Part shown: positions 1 through 5,457 of the stretch, piece by piece | Layout: each line of letters starts with the position of its first letter | Position numbering within the stretch: position 1 is the stretch's first letter | Assembly (NCBI GenBank): GCA_026985975.1 | Contig: JALSPL010000018.1 | Coordinates: 1 to 5,664, forward strand | DNA length: 5,664 nt | Source of the DNA: Anaerolineae bacterium | GTDB taxonomy: Bacteria > Chloroflexota > Anaerolineae > J102 | Reading direction: 5' to 3' | Notes under the pieces: generated by a model | What the model was told of the DNA's origin: nothing | What the model saw: the letters and a program-made list of their open reading frames with translations, nothing else | Databases searched by the model: none | Program-made: the position numbers and the translations under genes

Positions 1-2
1 TT

Positions 3-24
3 ACATACGAGATTCGTGGTTACA
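3..24 (+). repeat. Direct repeat of the 5' coding end of the GxxExxY gene (copy 1; copy 2 at 257-278)
   Basis: Bases 3-24 and 257-278 match at 20 of 22 positions and are in the same orientation, 254 nt apart. In both places they encode TYE(I/L)RGY. The match is too long and too well framed to be chance, and it marks the upstream segment as a second, broken copy of the same unit. Confidence 0.7.
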
Positions 25-49
25 GTTACACGGAACTGAACCCAAAAAA

Positions 50-75
50 CTATCTGTGTTTCTCCCATCTGCGTC
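50..75 (+). repeat. Imperfect inverted repeat, left copy (partner 180-205)
   Basis: This 26-nt stretch, core CTGTGTTTCTCCCATCTGCG, matches the reverse complement of 180-205 at 22 of 26 positions with no gaps, and 104 nt separate the two. A related copy in this orientation lies at 1042-1071 (about 23 of 31 aligned columns against 51-80). If this is an element end, it is the right end of the shortened upstream copy. Confidence 0.6.
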
Positions 76-179
76 TGTCAGCCGAATTTGACGCTCCGCC
101 AGGAACGGCAAAGAATATCAGCAAGGCCATCGCCCTGGCCGAGGCGTTGCATTTGTAGCATCCATGGCTGTTCATTTCT

Positions 180-205
180 GACGCAGATAGTAGAAACACG
201 GAAAG
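180..205 (-). repeat. Terminal inverted repeat on the 5' side of the GxxExxY gene
   Basis: Read inward, the sequence is GACGCAGATAG then TAGAAACACGG. It is the inverted partner of 50-75 (22 of 26) and, more loosely, of 1042-1071 (about two thirds by hand alignment). It ends 18 bp before the ATG at 224 and 8 bp before the GAGGA ribosome-binding site. The gene is therefore bracketed by inverted copies, as expected for the ends of a small mobile unit. Confidence 0.55.
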
Positions 206-212
206 CAAGTCC

Positions 213-217
213 GAGGA
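213..217 (+). promoter_or_regulatory. Ribosome-binding site for the GxxExxY gene
   Basis: GAGGA sits 6 nt before the ATG at 224 and 9 nt before a second in-frame ATG at 227. Both spacings work, so the start is fixed only to within one codon. It is the clearest Shine-Dalgarno sequence in the first half of the window. Confidence 0.6.
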
Positions 218-223
218 CGTCTA

Positions 224-1036
224 ATGATGAAGAATGATGCAATAACAAATGAGATGACATACGAGCTTCGTGGCTACATATTTGATGTCCGAAACGAATT
301 AAAGGCGGGGTGGTCAGAACAGGTTTACCACCATGTATTAGAGCGTCATATCCTATCTCATGGACTTCCTGTTGTTTCCAAACCGCGACGAGCCTTCATG
401 CATCGCGGAGAGGTTATCCATGTTTTTGAACCAGATCTGATTGTGTGGGATAAAGTCATTCTGGAGCTGAAAGTGTTGCCGTACAGCAACAACTTTTCAG
501 GTGAACACTTTGCTCAGCTCATTCATTATTTGAAATTCTTCAAAAAAGAATTGGGGTTCCTGGTGAATTTTGCACCAGCCAATGTGCGAATCAAACGGGT
601 AATTTGGAGTGAAAAGAAAGGGCGCGTCATTGAAGACTATCAGGAGCAACTTTCCAGGCAATCTCAGAAAGTAACGGATGTTGCAAATGGCGTTCGGGAT
701 GCGATTATCGAAATTAGTGAATCAGTCGGGTTGGGTTATTCGGATGCACTTTATCGTAAGATTGTGAAGGTGGAGCTCAGACATCGTGGATACACTATAC
801 ACGACAATATCGAAGTGCCTGCCCGATGGCACGAAAAGATCGTCGCCTTTCAACGAATGCCATTCATTCGTGTAAATGAAAATGTCCTGGTGCACGCGTG
901 CTCATTGTCCGGGTATCCGTCATCGTATGAATTCACACGAGTGAAAACAGCTCTCAGAAATCTGGGCATCCCTTTCGCTTTCCTGGTCAATTTCGGGTTT
1001 CGCCAATTGCAGATATTCGGAGTTGAACCGAAATGA
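224..1036 (+). CDS. Two-domain GxxExxY (PD-(D/E)XK nuclease-like) protein, second domain degenerate
   Basis: A 270-residue protein of the GxxExxY family (PDDEXK_3 fold), whose members are usually single domains of about 120-140 residues and whose cellular role is poorly known. Domain 1 (about 11-128) carries the naming motif G29-x2-E32-x2-Y35, then D71, the E81-L-K83 pair expected of a PD-(D/E)XK site, and a following Q99-x3-Y102. Domain 2 (about 150-268) repeats the layout, with G171-x2-D174-x2-Y177 and a matching FAFLVNFG near its end. The metal-site positions are replaced: D71 aligns with F214, E81 with H224 and K83 with C226. So one half could be a nuclease and the other a pseudo-nuclease. 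GAGGA at 213-217 supports the start. The gene is more AT-rich than the enzymes downstream and lies between inverted repeats, which fits acquisition as a mobile unit. There is no signal peptide or membrane segment. Family assignment is firm; activity is inferred. Confidence 0.85.
   Translation: MMKNDAITNEMTYELRGYIFDVRNELKAGWSEQVYHHVLERHILSHGLPVVSKPRRAFMHRGEVIHVFEPDLIVWDKVILELKVLPYSNNFSGEHFAQLIHYLKFFKKELGFLVNFAPANVRIKRVIWSEKKGRVIEDYQEQLSRQSQKVTDVANGVRDAIIEISESVGLGYSDALYRKIVKVELRHRGYTIHDNIEVPARWHEKIVAFQRMPFIRVNENVLVHACSLSGYPSSYEFTRVKTALRNLGIPFAFLVNFGFRQLQIFGVEPK
257..278 (+). repeat. Direct repeat (copy 2) within the 5' end of the GxxExxY gene
   Basis: Partner of 3-24, 20 of 22 positions identical, encoding TYELRGY directly after the in-frame ATG at 254. 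Listed separately because it sets the left border of homology between the intact gene and its upstream remnant. Confidence 0.7.
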
Positions 1037-1041
1037 AAAAT

Positions 1042-1071
1042 TAGCTGTGTTTTTCTGTCTGTTTCTGATCA
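1042..1071 (+). repeat. Terminal repeat on the 3' side of the GxxExxY gene
   Basis: The core CTGTGTTTTTCTGTCTG begins 9 bp past the TGA of the GxxExxY gene. It aligns with 51-80 at about 23 of 31 columns with two single-base gaps, and with the reverse complement of 178-204 at about 18 of 27. Its outer edge reads TGATCA and runs into the possible GTG start at 1072 of the next gene, so any start there would lie in element sequence. Confidence 0.5.
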
Positions 1072-1095
1072 GTGACGAACTCACGCCATGAATCC

Positions 1096-1842
1096 ATGAA
1101 TTCGCATGATGTTTCCACCTTGATTATGGGCGGCACCGCAGCCTATGGACTGGATTTGACGCCCTGGCGGCCCGTACAGGGGCCATTCACCTTGCAAACG
1201 CCCTACGGCGAGTCGCCGCCTATCACCCTCCTGCAACCTGACCCCGGTCAACCGCCCGTGGCCTTCTGTTCGCGACATGGCCGGGACGCATTGCAGCATT
1301 CCGCCGCGTTTCTCAACCATCGGGCGGTCATCTGGGCGGCGAAGATGCTGGGGATCAGCACGATATTTTCATGGAATGGCGTCGGGGCCATCGCCGAGGG
1401 ACTGGAGGTGGGGAACCTGGTCACCCCCGCTGATCTCATCGATTTTACCCGCAAGCGCATCACCACCTTCGGCCATCCCGATCTGCGGCCCGCGTCCGGC
1501 CCAACCTTCCATCCCGCCGCCCGCGCCGCCATCATCGCATCCCTTCCCAATCCCAATCCCATTCCCATTCCCACCTACGTCTGCACCGAAGGCCCGCGGC
1601 TGGAAACCGAAGCTGAAATCGAGCTTTATCGCCGCGCCGGCGCTGATGTGGTGGGCATGACCCTCTCCCCCGAAATTTTTTTGGCGCAAGAGCTGGGAAT
1701 CAGGTATGCTTCTTTGTGTTACGTCACCAATTACGCCACAGGCCGAGCCCTGGGCCGGGCGCCCAAACGCCAGTTCGGGCCAGTCGTCGCCCGCACCTGC
1801 CTGCCCATCCTCATCCGCGCCGCAGCCCTCATTGACCATTAA
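1096..1842 (+). CDS. MTAP/PNP-family nucleoside phosphorylase
   Basis: A cytosolic phosphorylase of the methylthioadenosine/purine nucleoside phosphorylase (PNP_UDP_1) superfamily, 248 residues from the ATG at 1096. Members split a nucleoside such as 5'-methylthioadenosine with phosphate into free base and (methylthio)ribose 1-phosphate. Visible landmarks are a glycine-rich N-terminal GGT (12-14), TPYGESPPI (35-43), R60-H61-G62 for phosphate, IDFTRKR (115-121), CTEGPRLET (163-171), G187-M-T with E193 for the ribose, and TNY (211-213). The last motif carries Asn where adenine-specific MTAPs carry Asp (TDYD), so 6-oxopurine nucleosides or methylthioinosine are possible substrates; mtnP is not assigned for that reason. 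GTG 1072 would add eight residues but lies at the edge of a repeat. No good Shine-Dalgarno is seen for either start. A 6-nt repeat adds a PNPNPIPIP loop at 151-159. The C-terminus stops inside a 7-nt repeat, short of the CxC tail of its neighbour. First gene of the apparent operon. Confidence 0.88.
   Translation: MNSHDVSTLIMGGTAAYGLDLTPWRPVQGPFTLQTPYGESPPITLLQPDPGQPPVAFCSRHGRDALQHSAAFLNHRAVIWAAKMLGISTIFSWNGVGAIAEGLEVGNLVTPADLIDFTRKRITTFGHPDLRPASGPTFHPAARAAIIASLPNPNPIPIPTYVCTEGPRLETEAEIELYRRAGADVVGMTLSPEIFLAQELGIRYASLCYVTNYATGRALGRAPKRQFGPVVARTCLPILIRAAALIDH
1546..1569 (+). repeat. In-frame hexanucleotide repeat coding for a PNPNPIPI loop
   Basis: Two copies of CCCAAT followed by two of CCCATT, then another CCC, in frame with the phosphorylase gene. 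Each unit is exactly two codons, so slippage would lengthen or shorten the loop without breaking the frame. The loop lies directly before the conserved TYVCTEGPR strand, where relatives usually have a short non-repetitive segment. Confidence 0.75.
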
Positions 1843-1871
1843 CCATTGCCAATTAGCCATTGACGATTCCC
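1830..1871 (+). repeat. Degenerate heptanucleotide tandem repeat between the two phosphorylase genes
   Basis: Six consecutive 7-nt units with consensus CATTGAC: CATTGAC, CATTAAC, CATTGCC, AATTAGC, CATTGAC, GATTCCC, running on into CATGCCA. The second unit supplies the TAA that ends the upstream gene, and the ATG at 1873 falls in the seventh. The whole 30-bp intergenic gap is thus repeat, with no room for a separate promoter or a normal ribosome-binding site. It resembles in style the short 7-nt tandem repeats known from filamentous cyanobacteria, but I claim no relationship. Confidence 0.7.
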
Positions 1872-1872
1872 C

Positions 1873-2658
1873 ATGCCACACCTTCTCATCCTCGCTCTCC
1901 CCATTCCTCCCCGTTCATTGGAAAAACTGGGCGACATAACCGAAGAACAGGTGGTGCGCTCGCCCTTCGGCGACGTAGGCCCCCTGGCCCGCCGCCAACA
2001 ACCGGGCGCATCGACTGGCGTATGGATTCTCCCCTACTTCGGCTCTCCCACCCACACCGACCCCCGGGCCACGCTATGGGCCGCCAAAGACCTGGGCGTG
2101 CAGCGCATCCTGGCCATCGAAGGCATGGTAGGCCTGGCCCACGACCTCACCCGCGGCGACATCGTGTTGCCCACCGATTATATCGACTGGACCAAACATC
2201 AGCCCGCCACCTTCTTCGAGAAAACGGGCGCAGGCTACATCTCCCAAAAGCCGCCCTTCTGCCCCGACATCAGCGCCGCTATTCGCGGTCAACTGCCCCA
2301 GGCCCGGCCCGTCATCTACCTGGGAGCCGAAGGCCCGCGGCATGAGACCGCGGCCGAAGCCCGCATGTTTCAGCAATGGGGCGCACAGGTGCGCGGCCTC
2401 AACCTTGTGCCCGAAACCTATCTGGCCAAAGAACTGGAGCTGTGCTTCGCCGCCATCGGGCTGATTACGGCTCACGGCGCCGATCGGGAGCGGGCCTATG
2501 GCAAGGGCGAGGTGCGGCGGGCCACGCGCGAAGCGCTGGAAGCCCTGCCCGCCATCTTTGCAGCCCTGCCCCATCCTCCCGCCTGCGGCTGCAATCACCT
2601 ACAAGATCGGGCGCGCCAGCGCGGCGTGCTGCCAAAAGATTGGAGAAAATGGCAATGA
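1873..2658 (+). CDS. Divergent MTAP/PNP-family phosphorylase-like paralogue, phosphate-site motifs lost
   Basis: 261 residues, plainly homologous to the preceding protein: TLWAAKDLG (67-75), G95-DIVLP and YIDWTK (103-108), EGPRHET (153-159), E181 and LAKELEL (184-190) all align. Three catalytic elements are missing. The N-terminal glycine-rich phosphate loop is replaced by LALPIPPRS, the RHG motif by YFGSPTHTDPRA with a shortened loop, and the GMT ribose/base motif by G175-L-N. The purine-site TNY/TDY is replaced by TAH (199-201). Its C-terminus runs on to C238-G-C240 and VLPKDW, an extension the upstream paralogue lacks. Family members are trimers or hexamers, so this could be a non-catalytic partner of the first enzyme, or an enzyme with changed chemistry. 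The start at 1873 has no visible Shine-Dalgarno but is the only early ATG. The stop overlaps the next gene's start. Family assignment is good; function is unknown. Confidence 0.82.
   Translation: MPHLLILALPIPPRSLEKLGDITEEQVVRSPFGDVGPLARRQQPGASTGVWILPYFGSPTHTDPRATLWAAKDLGVQRILAIEGMVGLAHDLTRGDIVLPTDYIDWTKHQPATFFEKTGAGYISQKPPFCPDISAAIRGQLPQARPVIYLGAEGPRHETAAEARMFQQWGAQVRGLNLVPETYLAKELELCFAAIGLITAHGADRERAYGKGEVRRATREALEALPAIFAALPHPPACGCNHLQDRARQRGVLPKDWRKWQ
2642..2645 (+). promoter_or_regulatory. Ribosome-binding site that decides the start of the helical-repeat/zinc-ribbon gene
   Basis: GGAG lies 3 nt before an ATG at 2649 and 9 nt before an ATG at 2655. The 9-nt spacing is the workable one, and 2655 also makes an ATGA overlap with the upstream TGA (2656-2658). 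This rejects the much longer open frame that starts at 2376 inside the phosphorylase gene. Confidence 0.65.
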
Positions 2659-4802
2659 AAACTACTGACGTCATAAAATTTTTTGAAAACCTCACGATCG
2701 AGGAAATCCGCACCGGTCAATTTCTGCAATACACAGACCGTGACATTGTGGATAGTCTGGATCATTTTCATAATACTGGTGATACGCCTCGCTTTGTGGC
2801 GCTTATCGAAGCTGTCCTGCATTCGCCAGAACACACGCCAGACATGGTGGGCTATGACGAGCTTTATCTGGACGCTATTGCCCACATCGTTCCTTTCCGC
2901 ACGCCAGAAGACAACATTGCGCTTTCGTACGCACGTTTGGCTTACGCAGTGCAGCACGGCTATACGTGGGAAACCCACAACGCCTGGTATGGCTTGATTT
3001 TGGAGTATCTGGCGGCGGAGACGTCGGGAAAAATCGAAATTGGTCTTCATCTGGTTCAAAGATACATCCGCTCCGCCAACCCGAAGATAGAACAGATTAC
3101 AGAGATCATCCAGTTTCTGATTGAAGAGCCAACAACAAAAGCCATTGCCGAAGCATTGCTGGATAGCATTCACGAAAAAGTCCGCGCCCTGAATGATCCT
3201 GAAAGACTTGCATTCTGGGCGGCGGAAATAGTGGAATTGCAGGATGCGGCCAGGGGCGCAGATGATACTGGCCCAACAATCAACCCAACCATTTTGGATG
3301 ACCTGGCCGACGCCATCGCGGCAATGCCCACCGATGAGCCTGAAGAACTCGAAGACATCACCTTCGCTTCCCACTCTCCCATCGATCGACTCGCAGATCT
3401 CTCGCCGGGAATGTTGTCGGACGAGGTCCTGGCTCAGGCGGAAGTTGTCGTCCCTGAATTGATTTATCTGGCGCTGGCGCCCTCCGTCTCCAAAACGTCA
3501 GCGGCGGATCAAGCTGTGGTCCACCTGCAATATCTGTGGCGAGAAAGATTGCTACCCCTGGAGGAGTTGGCCCCATGGCTGGAAAAAGCGCAGGGAAACT
3601 GGCGACTATTCCTTTCTGATCGAATCTGCAAAGTCGGCTTTTTGCTGCCCGATGAACTGAAAGCCCTGGCGGCCAATGTTCAGGCCAACAGCTTTGTCCG
3701 TGGCGACGCGGTTGAGGTGTTGATAGAAATCACCAGACGGCTTCCCGATTTGACAGAAGACGTTAAATCATTCATTCGCTATCTGCTAACCCGCCCAGAA
3801 AGCCGGCAGATTCCCACAGAAGAATTTTTCATCACCAAAGTCATTGCCGCCCTTCTGGATGCGCCCGAGGACTGGAAAGAGCTACAACCGGAAGTTGAAT
3901 CGGCTTTCAGGAATGACATCGTCGATCCCGAAATCATCTTGGTGGAAGACGTTGAAGATGAATGGCACGTGCATCTAGATGCGCCAAGGTTGCCGCAGCG
4001 ATCGGATGGTGAGTATGTTCTATTGAAATGCAAAAAGTGCGGCAGAGCCCGTTACCATTTCGTCAAAAATATCCTTCTAGACCTGGGCTCGCTGGACAAA
4101 ATATCGGAGGGGGAAACGCTGAAATATGATCCTTTCATCATGGATCATGAGATAGTTTGTCCCAAATGCGGCGCTCGCGACGCCTATGAAGTTTCACCCT
4201 TACAAAGCTTCCGCTTGTTCTCTCTGGCATTTGCTGATGATCAACCTGCAGACAAAAACAATCCCCTTTTTCTTCTCTCCGAAATTGCAAAGAAAAGCGG
4301 CTCCAAACTGAGAATCAGAAAAGCATACAGCGCGGGGCTGAATGAGGAAAAAATTCACCCTCTGGAATTGCGGGATCGATATCTAACTCGCACCTGGCGC
4401 GGGCCCCAAAATCCCCAGAACTATCTGGCCATGGCAAACATCTACAAAAATCTTTTCAGGGATGAGCAAGCCCTGGAAATGGCCAGGAAAGCCTATGAAC
4501 TGGGCCCGAACGATGTCGAAATAATTCTGTTACGGGCCATGGCCGAACATGACGCTGGAGACAAAGAAATTGCAAGAAAGCTCTACCAAAAAGTTATTGA
4601 AATGGTTGTTCCTTCGCACCGATCCTCAAGTATCGAAACAATGGCCATTGCCCGAGAAGGCTTGCGGAACTTGAAGCGAGGACAGCCCAGCCCCTGGGCG
4701 CTGGGCGTCAGAGATGTGATAAAGGAAAAACCACAACGCAAGAAGTCCACCTTGCGACGCCCGCTCCGCAAGAAGAAAAAGAGGAAGAAGCGCAAGAGAT
4801 GA
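2655..4802 (+). CDS. Helical-repeat protein with a four-cysteine zinc ribbon, TPR-like segment and basic tail, function unknown
   Basis: 715 residues from the ATG at 2655. I do not recognise an orthologue. Residues 1 to about 440 are predicted all-helical, in blocks suggesting TPR/HEAT-type repeats. A segment around 395-435 (FFITKVIAALLDA, then PEVESAF and VDPEIILVEDV) recalls helical proteins of the DUF1186/SEC-C kind, a weak resemblance. A zinc ribbon follows, C459-x2-C462 and C502-x2-C505. About 585-650 looks like one or two TPR units (YKNLFRDEQALEMARKAYEL, then a second helical hairpin). The last 26 residues (690-715) hold 18 Lys/Arg, suggesting contact with nucleic acid, ribosomes or another acidic surface. 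There is no signal peptide or membrane helix. It is more AT-rich than its neighbours, yet shares 4-nt ATGA overlaps with the genes on both sides, so it should be co-translated with them. A scaffold or adaptor role is only a guess. Confidence 0.8.
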   Translation: MKTTDVIKFFENLTIEEIRTGQFLQYTDRDIVDSLDHFHNTGDTPRFVALIEAVLHSPEHTPDMVGYDELYLDAIAHIVPFRTPEDNIALSYARLAYAVQHGYTWETHNAWYGLILEYLAAETSGKIEIGLHLVQRYIRSANPKIEQITEIIQFLIEEPTTKAIAEALLDSIHEKVRALNDPERLAFWAAEIVELQDAARGADDTGPTINPTILDDLADAIAAMPTDEPEELEDITFASHSPIDRLADLSPGMLSDEVLAQAEVVVPELIYLALAPSVSKTSAADQAVVHLQYLWRERLLPLEELAPWLEKAQGNWRLFLSDRICKVGFLLPDELKALAANVQANSFVRGDAVEVLIEITRRLPDLTEDVKSFIRYLLTRPESRQIPTEEFFITKVIAALLDAPEDWKELQPEVESAFRNDIVDPEIILVEDVEDEWHVHLDAPRLPQRSDGEYVLLKCKKCGRARYHFVKNILLDLGSLDKISEGETLKYDPFIMDHEIVCPKCGARDAYEVSPLQSFRLFSLAFADDQPADKNNPLFLLSEIAKKSGSKLRIRKAYSAGLNEEKIHPLELRDRYLTRTWRGPQNPQNYLAMANIYKNLFRDEQALEMARKAYELGPNDVEIILLRAMAEHDAGDKEIARKLYQKVIEMVVPSHRSSSIETMAIAREGLRNLKRGQPSPWALGVRDVIKEKPQRKKSTLRRPLRKKKKRKKRKR

Positions 4803-5437
4803 GCCGATTACTATCAGAACTTATCGATCTGGGCCAGGAACTTGTGGCCCGAGGCCTGGTGCTGGGCAGCGGCGGCAACCTCAGCTATCGGGATGGCGAG
4901 CGCATGTTCATCACCCGCTCGGGCGCATTGCTGCACCAGCTCACGCCCGAAGATTTCCTGCCCGTCCCTCTGCCTCAGCCCTACATCCGGCCCGAGGCCA
5001 GCCCCCGCCCCTCCACCGAAACGCCCATGCACCAGGCTGCGTATCTGGCCCGGCCCGAGGCCCGCGTCATCGTCCATTGCCATCCCGTCAACGCCATCGC
5101 CTGGGCCATGCTGGGCCAACCCCTGCCCGCGGTTACGCCCGATTTCACCCTCTATCTGGGGACCGAAGTTCCCTCGCTGCCCTACTTTCTGCCCGGCTCC
5201 CGGGCCCTGGCCGGCGCCATCGCCCAAACGCTGCCGCAATGTCCGGCGGCGCTGCTGGGCAATCATGGCGTGCTGGTCACAGGCGATACGGTGGCGAAAG
5301 CCCGCCTGCGGCTCTTTCACATCGACGAAACCGCGGCCATCTGCCTCAAGGCCAAAGCTGCGGGAGCGTTTCGTCCATTGCAACCGAGCGAAATCGCTGA
5401 GATCCTCGCCGTTTACGGCCAGAAAACCGCGCACTAA
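4799..5437 (+). CDS. Class II aldolase/adducin-family protein (FucA/AraD type)
   Basis: 212 residues, the usual length for this family of Zn-dependent sugar-phosphate aldolases, epimerases and dehydratases. The active-site set is complete: G26-N27-x-S29 and S41-G42 for the phosphate, S72-T-E74 with the catalytic acid, H93-x-H95 and H156 (in LLGNHG) for the metal. E74 is the expected acid of an aldolase, but the family also includes MtnB, the methylthioribulose-1-phosphate dehydratase, and residues alone do not separate these. Next to an MTAP-family phosphorylase, a methylthio-pentose phosphate is a reasonable substrate: an aldolase would give dihydroxyacetone phosphate plus methylthioacetaldehyde, as in the MTA 'DHAP shunt'. 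No MtnA isomerase is present in the window. The ATG overlaps the preceding TGA as ATGA; the purine-rich codons just before it (AAGAGGAAGAAG) may act as a weak ribosome-binding site. A fuculose-, rhamnulose- or ribulose-phosphate substrate is equally allowed. Confidence 0.88.
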   Translation: MSRLLSELIDLGQELVARGLVLGSGGNLSYRDGERMFITRSGALLHQLTPEDFLPVPLPQPYIRPEASPRPSTETPMHQAAYLARPEARVIVHCHPVNAIAWAMLGQPLPAVTPDFTLYLGTEVPSLPYFLPGSRALAGAIAQTLPQCPAALLGNHGVLVTGDTVAKARLRLFHIDETAAICLKAKAAGAFRPLQPSEIAEILAVYGQKTAH

Positions 5438-5457
5438 TCCCGCCCCCAGCACCACCT

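Larger units (their letters stand above)
3..158 (+). pseudogene. Remnant open frame: GxxExxY-element fragment fused to an unidentified C-terminal tail
   Basis: One frame is open from the window edge to a TAG at 156-158. It begins TYEIRGY, nearly identical to TYELRGY near the start of the downstream GxxExxY protein; bases 3-24 match 257-278 at 20 of 22 positions. The similarity then stops. After about 26 nt the frame runs through the repeat sequence that also lies beyond the 3' end of the intact gene (about 50-80), and it ends in a tail (APPGTAKNISKAIALAEAL) that I do not recognise. The tail has G/C-rich third positions, so it could be the true end of an older gene into which a shortened element was inserted. 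The codon before ACA ends in TT, so the intact gene's ATG is not preserved. It may still be the 3' end of a real gene entering from the left; the remnant reading is an inference. Confidence 0.35.

Noticed and set aside
1072..1095. GTG start for the first phosphorylase
   Set aside because: It sits at the edge of the GxxExxY flanking repeat with no Shine-Dalgarno; the eight extra residues carry no family motif. ATG 1096 is preferred, though not proven.
1369..1881. A minus-strand open frame of 170 residues opposite the first phosphorylase
   Set aside because: Antisense shadow; its GNGNGIGIG stretch is only the complement of the hexamer repeat.
2376..2654. A 93-residue N-terminal extension of the helical-repeat/zinc-ribbon protein
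   Set aside because: It overlaps the phosphorylase-like gene in another frame, has low-complexity Arg/Ala/Pro-rich composition, and lies upstream of a well-placed GGAG and ATGA overlap at 2655.
2595..3374. A minus-strand open frame of 259 residues opposite the helical-repeat gene
   Set aside because: No family resemblance and no ribosome-binding site, and the opposite strand codes for a coherent helical protein with a coupled start.
4814..5455. A minus-strand open frame of about 213 residues opposite the aldolase
   Set aside because: Typical antisense shadow of a GC-rich gene, Gly/Gln-rich with no recognisable motif.
5438..5457. Intrinsic terminator after the aldolase
   Set aside because: No GC-rich hairpin followed by a T-run is visible between the stop codon and the octamer array.
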